A stretch of DNA of 64,000 nt from Paracoccus liaowanqingii (GCF_004683865.2 NZ_CP040760.1:62001-126000), one strand, 5' to 3'. Counted from the first letter of the stretch, positions 44,021 through 53,188 are shown. Numbers and translations: made by a program. Notes: generated by a model from the sequence alone, not told the origin.

Positions 44021-44368
44021 GTGAGCATGCCGTCATCAACAACCTACTTAATACTTGGAACGGCTGTGGTCGCGGAAGTCATCGCGACGACCGCACTCTC
44101 GCGATCAGAAAATCTGTCCCGGCTTGTACCGAGCGTGATTACAGTTTGCGGGTATTCCGCCGCGATCTGGTTGATGTCCTTCCCGATGCGCGTCATGCCT
44201 ACAGGCGTAGTCTACGCTATTTGGTCAGGCATGGGTATTGTGCTAATTACATGCTCTGCTTGGATATGGTTTGGCCAAAAGCTTGATGCTCCAGCGATGG
44301 TTGGCTTAGGTTTCATCCTTGTGGGAGTGCTGATCGTAAACATTCTATCTGAAACCGGTGTTCCCTAG
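44021..44368 (+). CDS. Small multidrug resistance (SMR) family transporter
   Basis: A four-helix inner-membrane protein of 115 residues, proton-coupled exporter of quaternary ammonium or guanidinium compounds. The conserved glutamate lies in helix 1 (GTAVVAEVIATTAL), followed by GYSAAIWLMSFPMRVMPTGVVYAIWSGMG, and the last helix GLGFILVGVLIVNIL. This is the EmrE/QacE branch. The start is GTG at 44021 or ATG at 44027. Upstream DNA is AT-rich and no regulator is next to it. Confidence 0.92.
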   Translation: MSMPSSTTYLILGTAVVAEVIATTALSRSENLSRLVPSVITVCGYSAAIWLMSFPMRVMPTGVVYAIWSGMGIVLITCSAWIWFGQKLDAPAMVGLGFILVGVLIVNILSETGVP

Positions 44369-44774
44369 CGCTACCTCCCGGAGGCATCCCCGCGTGGCAT
44401 AGGCTATTTGATTAATCGTTGACAGTTGTTCTCGCCGCGGCCGAGATGGCAATGCAAATCAAATCGTCGAATCTGTCAACTATGTTTCAGGAGCATTCAA
44501 TGACTCTTGAAGTTTAGCGAAATCTCACTCTCAAAACTAAGTTTTCGCTTGTGTGGCGGCATGCATAGCTCCCACGAAGTAACGACTGCCTTTTATTCCT
44601 GTTTTTCGAGACATACCCCATTCGGGGTATTCATGCGTTGCATGTCACACCCTAATGTCAGTGTAGCCTTCTCTTAAAGCCACACTGCCCCGAATACGTA
44701 TAAGTGTCAGCGTTGCCGGAATTAATTCGCGAAGGCTTTTATGAGATTTTGTGTGTGTAAATGGAGTGTCTTTC
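44369..44774. other. AT-rich intergenic stretch with a hairpin
   Basis: A perfect 7-bp hairpin with a 4-nt loop, ATACCCC (44613-44619) and GGGGTAT (44624-44630), is the only clear structure; it lacks a U-run. No gene is supported. Confidence 0.4.
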
Positions 44775-44999
44775 ATGATCGAGTTGTTGATAAGTGCCTG
44801 CGCGCTGTCTACTCACATCGCCCAGCCCCCTCCCCAGTGCCGCGATTTCAGCCTCTTATATGACCCTCGAGAGGTCAGCATCGTGACCTGCATGATTCAC
44901 GGACAGCCCCAAGTCGCAATGTGGAAAGAAACGCATCCGACGTGGCGCGTAAAGCGCTGGCAGTGCAGAACGCGCGATCTTCGCGAGAGCAGGGCTTGA
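44775..44999 (+). CDS. Four-cysteine small protein, copy 3 of 3
   Basis: A 74-residue protein: MIELLISAC at the start, CRDFSLLYDPREVSIVTCM in the middle and ETHPTWRVKRWQC near the end; cysteines at 9, 22, 39 and 64. The first spacer is six residues longer than in copy 2 (ALSTHIAQPPPQC). A GGAG ribosome binding site precedes the ATG by 8 bases. The gene for the MACPF-like protein starts 38 bp downstream on the same strand, so these two may form an operon. Confidence 0.72.
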   Translation: MIELLISACALSTHIAQPPPQCRDFSLLYDPREVSIVTCMIHGQPQVAMWKETHPTWRVKRWQCRTRDLRESRA

Positions 45000-45037
45000 G
45001 CACGCCAAATTGCCCCCAACACGCGGGAGCAACACTA

Positions 45038-46549
45038 ATGTATGCTCAATCAATGAGAGGACAGGTCATGTGGGCTCCTATATTTCAGGGGATTGTTATC
45101 TTGATTGCAACGGCTTTCCCCTCGTTCGGGAACGCTGTGATTGACTTCGACCGAACGGCTGGAATGTTCCTGGGTCGGGGCTACGATACTATCGCAGGTC
45201 GTGTCAAAGGCGACTGTGTGAAACGGACAGAGTTAAGTCTAGTCGGCGATGGCAATGAGGTGCAAACGTGGATTGGCATCTCAAGCGTTGAATCACACTT
45301 ACAGTTGGCTAAGACGGCTGGCCTCGCTTCCAACGCTTCCTTTGCGGGAGGGAGGTTTTCCATCGGCAGCAAAGGGTCATTTCTGGACGACATAAGTCTG
45401 AACGACTATTCGGTCTATGTCTTGATGCACGCACAAGTCGTCAATGCCACCCGGGTTATGCTAGAGTCCCAGCTGACGAAAGCGACGTACGATCTGATCC
45501 GGGATGCCGGTCCGGAGGCCTTTCACCGCCGATGTGGCGACGCGTTTATCAGCGGCTATACAACTGGGGGCGAGTTATATTCTGTCATCGACATTAAAAC
45601 AAATAGCGACGAAGAGAAGCAAAGTGTAAAATCAGAAGTAGGAGGAGCTCACGGAGCATTCGCTGCATCCGACGAGCTTATGCATACCCTAAATATAATA
45701 AACGATAAGGCTGACTTAATTGCGCTTGTCTATCAGACCGGTGCGGCGGCTGTGGTGGAGGTTGCGCCGCATGCGTCAATACAAAGTCTAATGAACTTTG
45801 ATGCTGATCTACACGGCCAAAATGGATTTTCATATAAGGCCATTATTACCCCCTACGAAAGCATTCCACTTCCGCCAAATGTATCGCCGATCGATATTGG
45901 CTATGCGCAAGAGGTTGTTGATAAGCTCAGCAGATACCGGCTTCAAGCATATCAAAAAATAGCCAATCTTGAATATGTGATTAGAAATCCGGCTGAATTT
46001 TTCAGCCCAGATCTTGCCGACCTGTCGGCGGCCATAATGTTGGTAAAGGAGGATGTAAGGAAGGTCGATAAGGCTGCTCGGAATTGTGCGCGCAATGCGC
46101 GAAACTGCGCGTTGCCTCCATCCCTGGCACCTACCACTGTAGTCCTTCCCCCGCGCTCAAACGCTTTTCCAGAATTGGCCTCAGCCCGAGCGGCAGAGGT
46201 TGACAGGCTACGGTCCGAGGCGACAGAGCGCCTTGCCGTCGCAGAGGCCGCCCTGCTCGAGCTTGAAAGGGCTATGCATGAGGCCGAACGGCGGCAGATC
46301 GAGGCACAAGAGGCCCGCAGCAAGGCAGAAAAAAGCCAACGGCGCGCAGAAGAAGTGCGCAGGAAGGCAGAAGCGGTGGAGAGAGCGGCAAGACGTGAAC
46401 GGGAGGAAGCCGCAGGACGCGAACGGGAGGAGCATGAGGTTGTCGAAGCGGCAGTAGCGCAACGCGAAACTGTCGAAGTGCTGCGAAAAGTCTTGAGAGG
46501 CATCAGCAACCCCTCAGACCCTGCTTTGCAAGATCTTTTTGACTGGTAA
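45038..46549 (+). CDS. Secreted protein with a MACPF-like core and a C-terminal coiled coil (tentative)
   Basis: A 503-residue protein. An N-terminal signal peptide is evident (MWAPIFQGIVILIATAFPSFGNA). Residues about 45-330 contain LGRGYDTIAGRVKGDCVK and later FHRRCGDAFISGYTTGGELYSVIDIKTNSDEEKQSVKSEV; the sequence C-GD-FxxGxxxGGE-Y and the charged stretch after it resemble the signature region of bacterial MACPF/perforin-like pore-forming proteins. Residues about 390-490 are a long Ala/Glu/Arg coiled coil (EVDRLRSEATERLAVAEAALLELERAM). Similarity to MACPF is by eye and weak. The ATG at 45038 follows GGGAG; ATG 45068 with GAGG is an alternative start. Confidence 0.5.
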   Translation: MYAQSMRGQVMWAPIFQGIVILIATAFPSFGNAVIDFDRTAGMFLGRGYDTIAGRVKGDCVKRTELSLVGDGNEVQTWIGISSVESHLQLAKTAGLASNASFAGGRFSIGSKGSFLDDISLNDYSVYVLMHAQVVNATRVMLESQLTKATYDLIRDAGPEAFHRRCGDAFISGYTTGGELYSVIDIKTNSDEEKQSVKSEVGGAHGAFAASDELMHTLNIINDKADLIALVYQTGAAAVVEVAPHASIQSLMNFDADLHGQNGFSYKAIITPYESIPLPPNVSPIDIGYAQEVVDKLSRYRLQAYQKIANLEYVIRNPAEFFSPDLADLSAAIMLVKEDVRKVDKAARNCARNARNCALPPSLAPTTVVLPPRSNAFPELASARAAEVDRLRSEATERLAVAEAALLELERAMHEAERRQIEAQEARSKAEKSQRRAEEVRRKAEAVERAARREREEAAGREREEHEVVEAAVAQRETVEVLRKVLRGISNPSDPALQDLFDW

Positions 46550-46560
46550 CAGAGATGGTC

Positions 46561-47086
46561 GTAAGCGCGACGCTGATCCCCTCCTGCCGCTTCTGATCTG
46601 ACCGGGCCATTCTCCGTGCGCATGAGCGTCGGAGGTATTGGCTTGGAACGAGACGGCAAAATGGGTGTCCATTTGGACGGCTCAAGGGGCGGCGGGGTTT
46701 CGCGGCTGGAGGTGATCGAGGGTCCGACCGGGCGCAGGCGACGCACGAAGGCGGAGCGGGCCCGGATTGCGGCGGAAAGCCTGTTTCCGGGGGCTTCGGT
46801 GACGGATGTCGCGCGGCAGCACGGGACGACGCGCTGGCAAATTGTTGGCTCTGACGCGGAAGAACGTCCTCTTAGCCGGCAACGAGGTCGGCGCAGAGAA
46901 CTGGGCCATGCTCGCCTCTCTCGTCGCCACCTGCAAAATGGCTGGCGTGAACCCCGTCGACTATCTCACCGACACCCTCCGCGCTATCCTTGACGGGCAC
47001 CCCAGATCCCGCATCGAGGACCTCATGCCCTGGCGCCACATGCAGCCGTCAAGCCTCACCACATAGGGCCGCGACGTTGCGCTTAC
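46561..47086. mobile_element. IS66-family element reduced to its two ends (internal deletion)
   Basis: The ends are inverted repeats: GTAAGCGCGACGCTGATC from 46561 and, on the other strand from 47086, GTAAGCGCAACGTCGCGG. Inside, the first part encodes the start of IS66 TnpA (VSRLEVIEGPTGRRRRTKAERARIAAESL...DVARQHGTTRWQIV), and the second part encodes the end of the large transposase TnpC (RKNVLLAGNEVGAENWAMLASLVATCK...SRIEDLMPW). About 2 kb of normal IS66 is missing between them at about 46845. I see no 8-bp target duplication. Confidence 0.8.
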
Positions 47087-47262
47087 ATTTTCTGGCGTCC
47101 ATCCTCCTGGAAAGGATGGATCACAAACAGATCGTCTTGGGAACCCCCTGACCCCAAGTTCTGCAGAAACGCTCTAAAGCGTGTTTCAGAACGGGTCGAT
47201 GGAGTGACGTTGCACGGATGCGCTCCTCCGATCCAGCAGCGGCCCTGCGTCTTGGGCCGATT

Positions 47263-48840
47263 TTATGACACCAGCCGCCTGCGCTGCCCTGTTGCAACAC
47301 CCTTGGCAATCGCGGCGGCGATTTCGGCACAAGCGGTGATGCCCTGAACGAACGGCCGGTCGTGCATCAGATAGGGTATCGAGGCCATTGTCAGCCGACC
47401 GGCGAAATCCCCGACCCCGATCAGGCTATAGTCGGCGGCGACCTCAGGAAACTCAAAACCGGCCTTTAGCAGGGCGGCGCGCAGGGTTGGAAAGGGCAGA
47501 TCCTTGCTGCTCAGCGGAACCTGTCCTCGCGCGTCGATGAACACCTCGAAGACATGGGTCTGTCCATTGGCTGTCACCATGCTGCAAGACGCCTCTCGAG
47601 TCAGGTCATAATCCGGCCCTAGAGGCAGGATCGACAGTACACCCGCGTCGCGCAGCGCCAGGACCCGGCGGATTGATTCAGAGGGCACGGCGGCGTAATT
47701 GTCGACGAAGACTTTCTTGAGGCCCGCATCCAGCCTTGTCCGATCGGCGTCGGGCAGGTCTGCAAAAATCTCCTCGACCACCTCGTGCATGCGAAGGAGC
47801 GCATAGCGCCATGCTACCGTAATGCGGTTGGCCTTGTTATGTTCGACCTCGACAAGATTGTCGCGGGCACATTGGAACGGGTCTGCCCCCTCTCGCGCGG
47901 CGAAATAGGCAGAGGCAAAGCTGTCGGCATCCAGCCCACCCAGACCGATGCGCAGCGCGAATGCCGGATCGGCTCGCATGATCTCGGCCCGGATCAGATC
48001 GAACAGCGCATCGAGGGGGTGAGCTTCGGATAGGCATGCGGTCGCGGCAGGCAGGGTCATGAGCGACAGCGGCTCATAGGGGATCGGGCAATAGAAGTCG
48101 GCCTCGGGCAGGATACCCGACCGCGACATCAGGGTGATCTGCAATCCCGACGCATGAGACTCAAAGCGCAACAGCCCATCTGACCGGCGAAAGCGACCAT
48201 GCTGGTTGGCTACTGCCATGACCGCATCGATGGAACTGAGCGAGGTGCCCATGATGCCCACAGCCACGGCGGGGACCTTGGCCTCGATCAGGCCCGACCA
48301 CGGGCTAGGAAAATAGCTGCGGCTGGCGGCATCGTCATCAGGGAACTCATGGCCTGTCGCCAGAATGACCCGGTCGAACGGTCCCGCCGCACCGCCGGAG
48401 GTCATGAGAAGCATCCCGTCGCCCTGCGGCACGACATCCAGCACCTCGGTGGATTCCCGGATTTCGATGCGGTGCCCGGCCCCCTGCGCGCTGTCCACCA
48501 GAGACAGCAGCTGATCGCGGAAATACTCGCCTAGAAGCAGCCGGGGCGTGAACAGCCGGTCATCAAGATTGTCGGCCTCCAGCCCATAGAACGCCAGCCG
48601 ATCATCCGGCTGCGCCTCTAGCCAGTCCAGATAAGGGGTGACGACGGGCGGGATCTCGATGCTGGCGATGTTGGCCAGCATCCAGTGGTTGGCAGTCTCG
48701 GGTGAATAGGGCATGCCGATCCCCGCCTTGTCCGACCGCTCGAACAGAGTGATCGCCAGATGCTGACTTTGTCCGGTCAGATGCTGCAGGGTATAGATGC
48801 CGGTCGGCCCCGTGCCGATGATCGCGATGTGCTTAATCAT
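47263..48840 (-). CDS. FAD/NAD(P)-binding protein
   Basis: A 525-residue flavoprotein-like protein with an N-terminal Rossmann fold (IAIIGTGPTGIYTLQHL, GxGxxG) followed by LFERSDKAGIGMPYSPETANHWMLANI, the pattern of the PF13454 FAD-NAD(P)-binding family. A second nucleotide-binding region lies at VILATGHEFPDDD / VAVGIMGTSLSSIDAVMAVA. The C-terminus YSLIGVGDFAGRLTMASIPYLMHDRPFVQGITACAEIAAAIAKG resembles related oxidoreductases. Substrate unknown. The ATG at 48840 begins right at the Rossmann strand; a longer open frame upstream is not conserved. No strong ribosome binding site is seen. Confidence 0.75.
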   Translation of the reverse strand: MIKHIAIIGTGPTGIYTLQHLTGQSQHLAITLFERSDKAGIGMPYSPETANHWMLANIASIEIPPVVTPYLDWLEAQPDDRLAFYGLEADNLDDRLFTPRLLLGEYFRDQLLSLVDSAQGAGHRIEIRESTEVLDVVPQGDGMLLMTSGGAAGPFDRVILATGHEFPDDDAASRSYFPSPWSGLIEAKVPAVAVGIMGTSLSSIDAVMAVANQHGRFRRSDGLLRFESHASGLQITLMSRSGILPEADFYCPIPYEPLSLMTLPAATACLSEAHPLDALFDLIRAEIMRADPAFALRIGLGGLDADSFASAYFAAREGADPFQCARDNLVEVEHNKANRITVAWRYALLRMHEVVEEIFADLPDADRTRLDAGLKKVFVDNYAAVPSESIRRVLALRDAGVLSILPLGPDYDLTREASCSMVTANGQTHVFEVFIDARGQVPLSSKDLPFPTLRAALLKAGFEFPEVAADYSLIGVGDFAGRLTMASIPYLMHDRPFVQGITACAEIAAAIAKGVATGQRRRLVS

Positions 48841-49616
48841 GTCTGTCCCGAAAAGATGCACTTGAACGCGCGCTGTCTTCCCAGGTTCCGGGGCAGAAGG
48901 ACGCACCATCCGGCCCAATAGCCCAGTGAAATCGCTAGCCGGATGGCAACCATCTGCGACCGGCTCCCCCGGGTCATGGGCGATGAAGTCCACCCTGAAT
49001 AAGGCCTGCGCCGAGGCTCCGCGCAAAGCGCATGTCGGACCCTTTCATCCACCGCAATCCGTCGGTGCAGACCCGGACAGGACGGACCTTTCGTCAGCCC
49101 CCTGCCCTTCCAGCCGACGGATTGCCCACCGAGCTATCCGGATCGCCTTGGGGCCAGATCCGGCACGCGCGTCCTAGAAAGCGCGACCAATCTCGGCGCG
49201 CTCCATGACCAGTTCTGCGCTCACAGCATCGCCTAGGTTTCGATGAGCACAAGGCGTGTCACGTCTGATTGGTCTTACGTGTGAAACATTGCGACTTCCG
49301 AAAGTCGTCTTTGGCGGCGGGCATACCGAAGAATCAAGTCGCCGCGGTCCTGAATCATTTCCATGCCACGGGCGAGGCCGCCGACATCACGCCAGTGTCT
49401 GAGTATGAGACGGCAAGGTCAATCTATGCCGGGATGGATGCCTCTGTCCCTTCCGGGGATTTTCATAGCCCTGTGCGCGCTATCTTATCTCTCTTGGCGT
49501 TCGGATCGTGGCTTGGGAGGACCAGGCGGCTATTGTCCATGACTCGACCTCCGGTCTGCTTGTCTGCCCTTAACAGGAGCTAATGCAACTCCTGCCGGGG
49601 TTGCGCCACTGGTCTA
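48841..49616. other. Gene-free stretch
   Basis: No gene is supported. A short open frame at 49269-49583 on the plus strand has no recognised domain or ribosome binding site. The base composition is close to the average of the window. Confidence 0.4.
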
Positions 49617-49901
49617 TCAAGGGCGCTCTGCAGCCTTCCTGTAAACGGTGTTCTTGTCGCGTTTGCCAACAGCGATGACCACCACAACCAACACGTCATC
49701 ACGAACTTCGTAGACGAGCCGAAAGCCTACGCTGCGCAACTTGATCTTGTAGCGAACTTGGGAGCCTGAGAGCCGGGATGAGGGGACATGCGGCTCCTCA
49801 AGCCGCTTGGCGAGGACTTTCTTGAACTGCTCACGAACCGGGGCGCCAAGCGCCTCCCATTCCTTGCGTGCCTCGATTTTGAAGGAGAGCTTATAGCTCA
49901 T
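49617..49901 (-). CDS. RelE/ParE-type toxin
   Basis: A 94-residue protein of the RelE fold: it begins MSYKLSFKIEARKEWEALG, contains RLSGSQVRYKIKLRSVGFRLVYEVRDDVLVVVVIAVGKR, and ends with DKNTVYRKAAERP. Members cleave mRNA in the ribosome (RelE) or poison gyrase (ParE); the KLR..GFRLVYEV sequence is typical of RelE. It is the second gene of an operon; its ATG lies inside the antitoxin gene, with an 11-bp overlap, ensuring coupled translation. Confidence 0.9.
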   Translation of the reverse strand: MSYKLSFKIEARKEWEALGAPVREQFKKVLAKRLEEPHVPSSRLSGSQVRYKIKLRSVGFRLVYEVRDDVLVVVVIAVGKRDKNTVYRKAAERP

Positions 49902-50139
49902 CCAGAGACACCGTAATTTCTGGACTGGCCGCGCGGGCATCTGCAAGGGCATGCAACTCAGCATCCTCAATCGCTGTGAGCATGGCCTCGTATTCCGCCG
50001 CCGGTACGCAATAAAAAGCTGGCGCATTGCGGTTCAGAATGGCGACTGCACCGCCATGGCCGGCTGCGATCGTGCCCATGGGGTCGCGTCTGAGTTCGGT
50101 GACACTGGCCGTCACCCCGGCATGGATCATATAAGCCAT
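49891..50139 (-). CDS. Phd/YefM-type antitoxin
   Basis: An 82-residue antitoxin. The N-terminal DNA-binding part (ASVTELRRDPMGTIAAGHGGAVAILNRNAPAFYCVPAAEYEAML) is the Phd/YefM fold; the acidic tail (DARAASPEITVSLDEL) wraps the toxin. It precedes the RelE-type toxin gene. The ATG at 50139 is chosen over the open frame upstream (to 50217), because the domain begins there and a promoter lies between (50174-50202). Confidence 0.88.
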   Translation of the reverse strand: MAYMIHAGVTASVTELRRDPMGTIAAGHGGAVAILNRNAPAFYCVPAAEYEAMLTAIEDAELHALADARAASPEITVSLDEL

Positions 50140-50167
50140 AGTTTTCTCGCTAAAGATGCCCTCAGTA

Positions 50168-50202
50168 GTGCGTTTTATAGCACATTTTGATGCACTCTTC
50201 AA
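50168..50202 (-). promoter_or_regulatory. Promoter and autoregulatory operator of the toxin-antitoxin operon
   Basis: Read on the minus strand, TTGAAG (50197-50202) and TATAAA (50174-50179) are spaced by exactly 17 bp, a near-consensus sigma70 promoter with the start of transcription about 28 bp before the antitoxin ATG. The inverted repeat GTGC-(8)-GCAC (50168-50183) spans the -10 box, and another GTGC copy lies just upstream, as expected for repression by the antitoxin complex. Confidence 0.65.
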
Positions 50203-50403
50203 TGACCTATTAAGCATGGTCTATCATCATACCTCTTTCGCAAAGTGATTGCTAAGCAGAGAGAGATGTACGTTTTTGAAGATGTTTACGCGAACAACAG
50301 ATATGTGCGCCCCCGCTGCTCCTGCAGAAACAGCTATTAATTGGGCCGGGAGAATTTGCGAAAGAAGCCGGTGAAAACTCCGGCTTCCTTCGCCCGTTGT
50401 CGG

Positions 50404-51525
50404 TCAGATCGCGTAACGCAGGATGGCAGCCAGGTCGGCATCCTGCGGAAGGTCGCCTCGGCGCACGGCAAGAACTCGCCCGCCATTTGCCAGGACCCTC
50501 CCTACGATCTCGTCAATCACGCCATAGCTGACTGCGCTCTCACTCTCCTCGAACGTCACCTCGCCCGTGTCCTCGTCGACCAGACCGGGCATGACGCTGT
50601 CCATATCGACCAGCAGCGTATCGACAGCGCCAAAGGTCGCGGCTCGCGCCGCACGCGCTACCTGTGCTGTCGCTCGGCCATCATTCTCGCGCTCAGCATA
50701 AAGTGCCCCAAATTCGGCGACCATCTCGGCGTTCAACTGATCGACGATCTTGCGGGCATCCGCTCCAAGATCATGCGCGGGAATGCGCACGGGGCTGGTC
50801 TCGATCGCCGACTGCGCCAGATGGGCATAGCTGTTGACGGACCGATAGAGCGACAGCAAGGGCTCGGTTGCAGCCAGGATCAGAGGCTCGGACCGGCCCG
50901 ACAGCAGGCCGCGGAGGGCCGCATCGACCTGGCGGCAATACTGGCGCAGATGGTGCTTCTGCCCCTCGCCACCGCCCTGACGGCCGGAATAGCTTCGCGA
51001 GTTGACGTTGGCGGTGCCAGCGACCGAGGTCGCATCCCGGGGCAGGTCCGGCACCCGGATCTCTTGCGCAGGCTGATCGCCCAGCACTTCGATCACCCGC
51101 ACCTCGTTTTCGGCCAGCGCTAGCACAAAGGCATGTTGCGGCATCGAGACCGCGCGCAAGAGCGGCTTGAGGTGGAAGCGGTCCGAGACCTGAGCGGTTT
51201 CTGTCAGGTGATTTGGCAGGCGATAGGTATGCAGCGCGTCCGGCGTCACGAACACGGCCAGCGTATTGGCCTGCACGCGCCAGAACGCGTCGTCGTCCAT
51301 CAGGTCGTTCAGCTGTTCCTCGATTGGCCAGATCGTGCGCTTGGCGGCGCCGGCCTCTTCCAGCTGCGCTACGGCCTCGGCGGTCAGTTGCTTGAGGCGG
51401 GTGCGGGCGGCATCGATATGCTGGGTCTCGGGTGTGGCCTGAACATAGAGGCTGATGAGGGCTTCGCCCCGGGCGGATACGAGCCTGCTAACTTCGGCTT
51501 GCGTTGGAATGTCGACATACAACAT
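50404..51525 (-). CDS. Bacterial archaeo-eukaryotic release factor (baeRF) family protein
   Basis: A 373-residue protein. Diagnostic parts are the start MLYVDIPTQAEVSRLVSARGE, the block DDDAFWRVQANTLAVFVTPDALHTYRLPNHL, SDRFHLKPLLRAVSMPQHAFVLALAENEVRVIEV, and LRQYCRQVDAALRGLLSGRSEPLILAATEPLLSLYR, which match the baeRF (eRF1-like) family as I remember it. The C-terminal part (VDTLLVDMDSVMPG...VIDEIVGRVLANGGRVLAVRR) is the L30e-like domain. Suggested roles of the family are in ribosome rescue or hibernation, unproven. The ATG at 51525 follows GGAG by 10 bases. It is 264 bp upstream of the TA operon on the same strand. Confidence 0.78.
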   Translation of the reverse strand: MLYVDIPTQAEVSRLVSARGEALISLYVQATPETQHIDAARTRLKQLTAEAVAQLEEAGAAKRTIWPIEEQLNDLMDDDAFWRVQANTLAVFVTPDALHTYRLPNHLTETAQVSDRFHLKPLLRAVSMPQHAFVLALAENEVRVIEVLGDQPAQEIRVPDLPRDATSVAGTANVNSRSYSGRQGGGEGQKHHLRQYCRQVDAALRGLLSGRSEPLILAATEPLLSLYRSVNSYAHLAQSAIETSPVRIPAHDLGADARKIVDQLNAEMVAEFGALYAERENDGRATAQVARAARAATFGAVDTLLVDMDSVMPGLVDEDTGEVTFEESESAVSYGVIDEIVGRVLANGGRVLAVRRGDLPQDADLAAILRYAI

Positions 51526-52071
51526 GGTCGCGTAACTCCATCTAGAAAGGGACAACATGCCTCCCACGTCCCCACCATGACCGCAACCGGCACTGGGCGT
51601 AAAACCGAGGGTTGGATATTCACACTTTTATCAGCGTGGTATTGAGGGTGGCTGGGCCATCTTTAGTGGAGGAACTAAAAGAACGCCCCGCAAATAACTC
51701 TGACGGTTTTACATAACTTAGAGTTTAGCAGCGCTTAGCAGTCAATCAACTACAAGGTAAATAACACTGATGAGATATTATTACAACCTTAGGTAAATAT
51801 ATTAGATGGATCTGTAACTCGAAGAGCTTTATATCACTCTGGCTCGAGGTAGATGCAAATCATTAATATCAACGTGACTGTGAGGGAACATTAAACACTT
51901 TCATCTGTTAATAATGAAATTTATATTCGATGCTTATTGAAAAATACCGCCGAGACCCAGATGAAGTAAATGTAAGCCAAGAAAATGATGCTTTTAAAAG
52001 TGTTGACTTGAACACCTATAATATCTATTCCAACCCTCCACGGGGCAAGAAAAAAATATTTTGGAAGATGA
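51526..52071. other. AT-rich gene-free stretch
   Basis: No gene is supported. The composition changes sharply from the GC-rich baeRF gene to AT-rich DNA, which continues through the SDR gene; this suggests that the SDR and its flanks were acquired together. Confidence 0.45.
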
Positions 52072-52875
52072 ATGAGAGACCAACCTGAATACGTCATTGC
52101 TGTTGTCACAGGCGCAAGTTCTGGGTTGGGGCGAGCGCTTTCGTTTCGGCTAACCGCAGAAGGCATACATGTGGTTGGAATTGCCCGGAACAACTTAGAT
52201 CTGGCGGAAACAGAACGCGGCTGCAAAGAGGGCAAGTTTACCCCGATATCCTGTGATGTGTCAAACTCCGCCCAGATAGAAGCTATTGCAAAAAGTATCG
52301 AAAAATCAATCGGCCCAGTTTCCATTCTTATCAATAATGCCGCACTTTGTGTCGAACAGGATTTTTTGGGAACATCGTCTGATAAGATTGCCGAGCATGT
52401 TGCAATAAACTGTTTGGGACCCCTTTACGCAGCAAAAGCTTTTATTCCGCCGATGTTGGCACGCAACCATGGGCGTATCATCAACGTCGGCAGCTTTGCG
52501 GGGGACGATCCGCTTGTCGGCAAGATGGGGTATTCTGTCTCAAAAGCCGGAGCTCGTGCATTTTCCAAAGGCCTAGCCAAAGAACTGGAAGCATTCCTTC
52601 CCGCAGTAACCGTGAGTGAATGGATTCCAAGCATAATGTCGACTGGCATTGGGCGCCCTGAGGGAATATCACCGGACGAAGCAGCATACTGGGGTGCTGC
52701 ACTCGCATTGGATTTCAGGTTAGAGTATCACGGACTTACGTTTCTGAAAAACAAGGAGTTGATTGAATGCCGTTCGTTTCGCAACCGCGTTCTTGACAGG
52801 GTATTTTTTCGGCCTCAAAAAGTCCCTTATGTGTTGGAGCCCCGTACGCGTCACACCTCACAGAAAGCATTTTGA
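52072..52875 (+). CDS. Short-chain dehydrogenase/reductase
   Basis: A 267-residue NAD(P)-dependent oxidoreductase of the classical SDR type. The cofactor motif TGASSGLG is at 13-20, NNA at 88-90 and the catalytic residues are Ser141, Tyr154 and Lys158 (YSVSK). The C-terminal 45 residues (RSFRNRVLDRVFFRPQKVPYVLEPRTRHTSQKAF) are unusual and basic. The ATG follows GGAAG by 5 bases. The gene is AT-richer than most genes here, a sign of transfer. Substrate unknown. Confidence 0.88.
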   Translation: MRDQPEYVIAVVTGASSGLGRALSFRLTAEGIHVVGIARNNLDLAETERGCKEGKFTPISCDVSNSAQIEAIAKSIEKSIGPVSILINNAALCVEQDFLGTSSDKIAEHVAINCLGPLYAAKAFIPPMLARNHGRIINVGSFAGDDPLVGKMGYSVSKAGARAFSKGLAKELEAFLPAVTVSEWIPSIMSTGIGRPEGISPDEAAYWGAALALDFRLEYHGLTFLKNKELIECRSFRNRVLDRVFFRPQKVPYVLEPRTRHTSQKAF

Positions 52876-53188
52876 TTAATTATCACGTCTATTTCTCGCG
52901 GAATATAATAATTTTTATCACTTATGGGTAGTTCCTCACCCCGACTAACATTGATGACAGTTTAGAATTTATTGTCGTATTTTTCGAATGATCCTCTGCT
53001 GCAGGTCAGGCGCTCCGGATTTCCAGTATAGTTGAATAATAAGCGGCTTGAGTTGGTAGGCTATTTGCTTTGTCGAACAACATCTGATCTCTCTCGACGC
53101 TTGCTTGGCCCGCAACTACTTAACATGAACGGCAGGATGACCCGAGGCTCTGGCGCTTCCCCGCGCCTCAGTGCCTTTCGGTTCGAGG
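52876..53188. other. Gene-free stretch
   Basis: No gene is supported. The stretch separates the plus-strand SDR gene from the minus-strand two-component pair, whose 3' end it holds. AT-rich near the SDR, GC-rich near the receiver gene. Confidence 0.4.

Noticed and set aside
47098..47120. Hairpin TCCATCCT/AGGATGGA after the IS66 remnant
   Set aside because: Single 8-bp stem without U-run or nearby gene end; cannot be assigned a role.
49269..49583. A 104-codon plus-strand frame in the gap before the toxin gene
   Set aside because: No ribosome binding site or recognised domain; the composition looks random.
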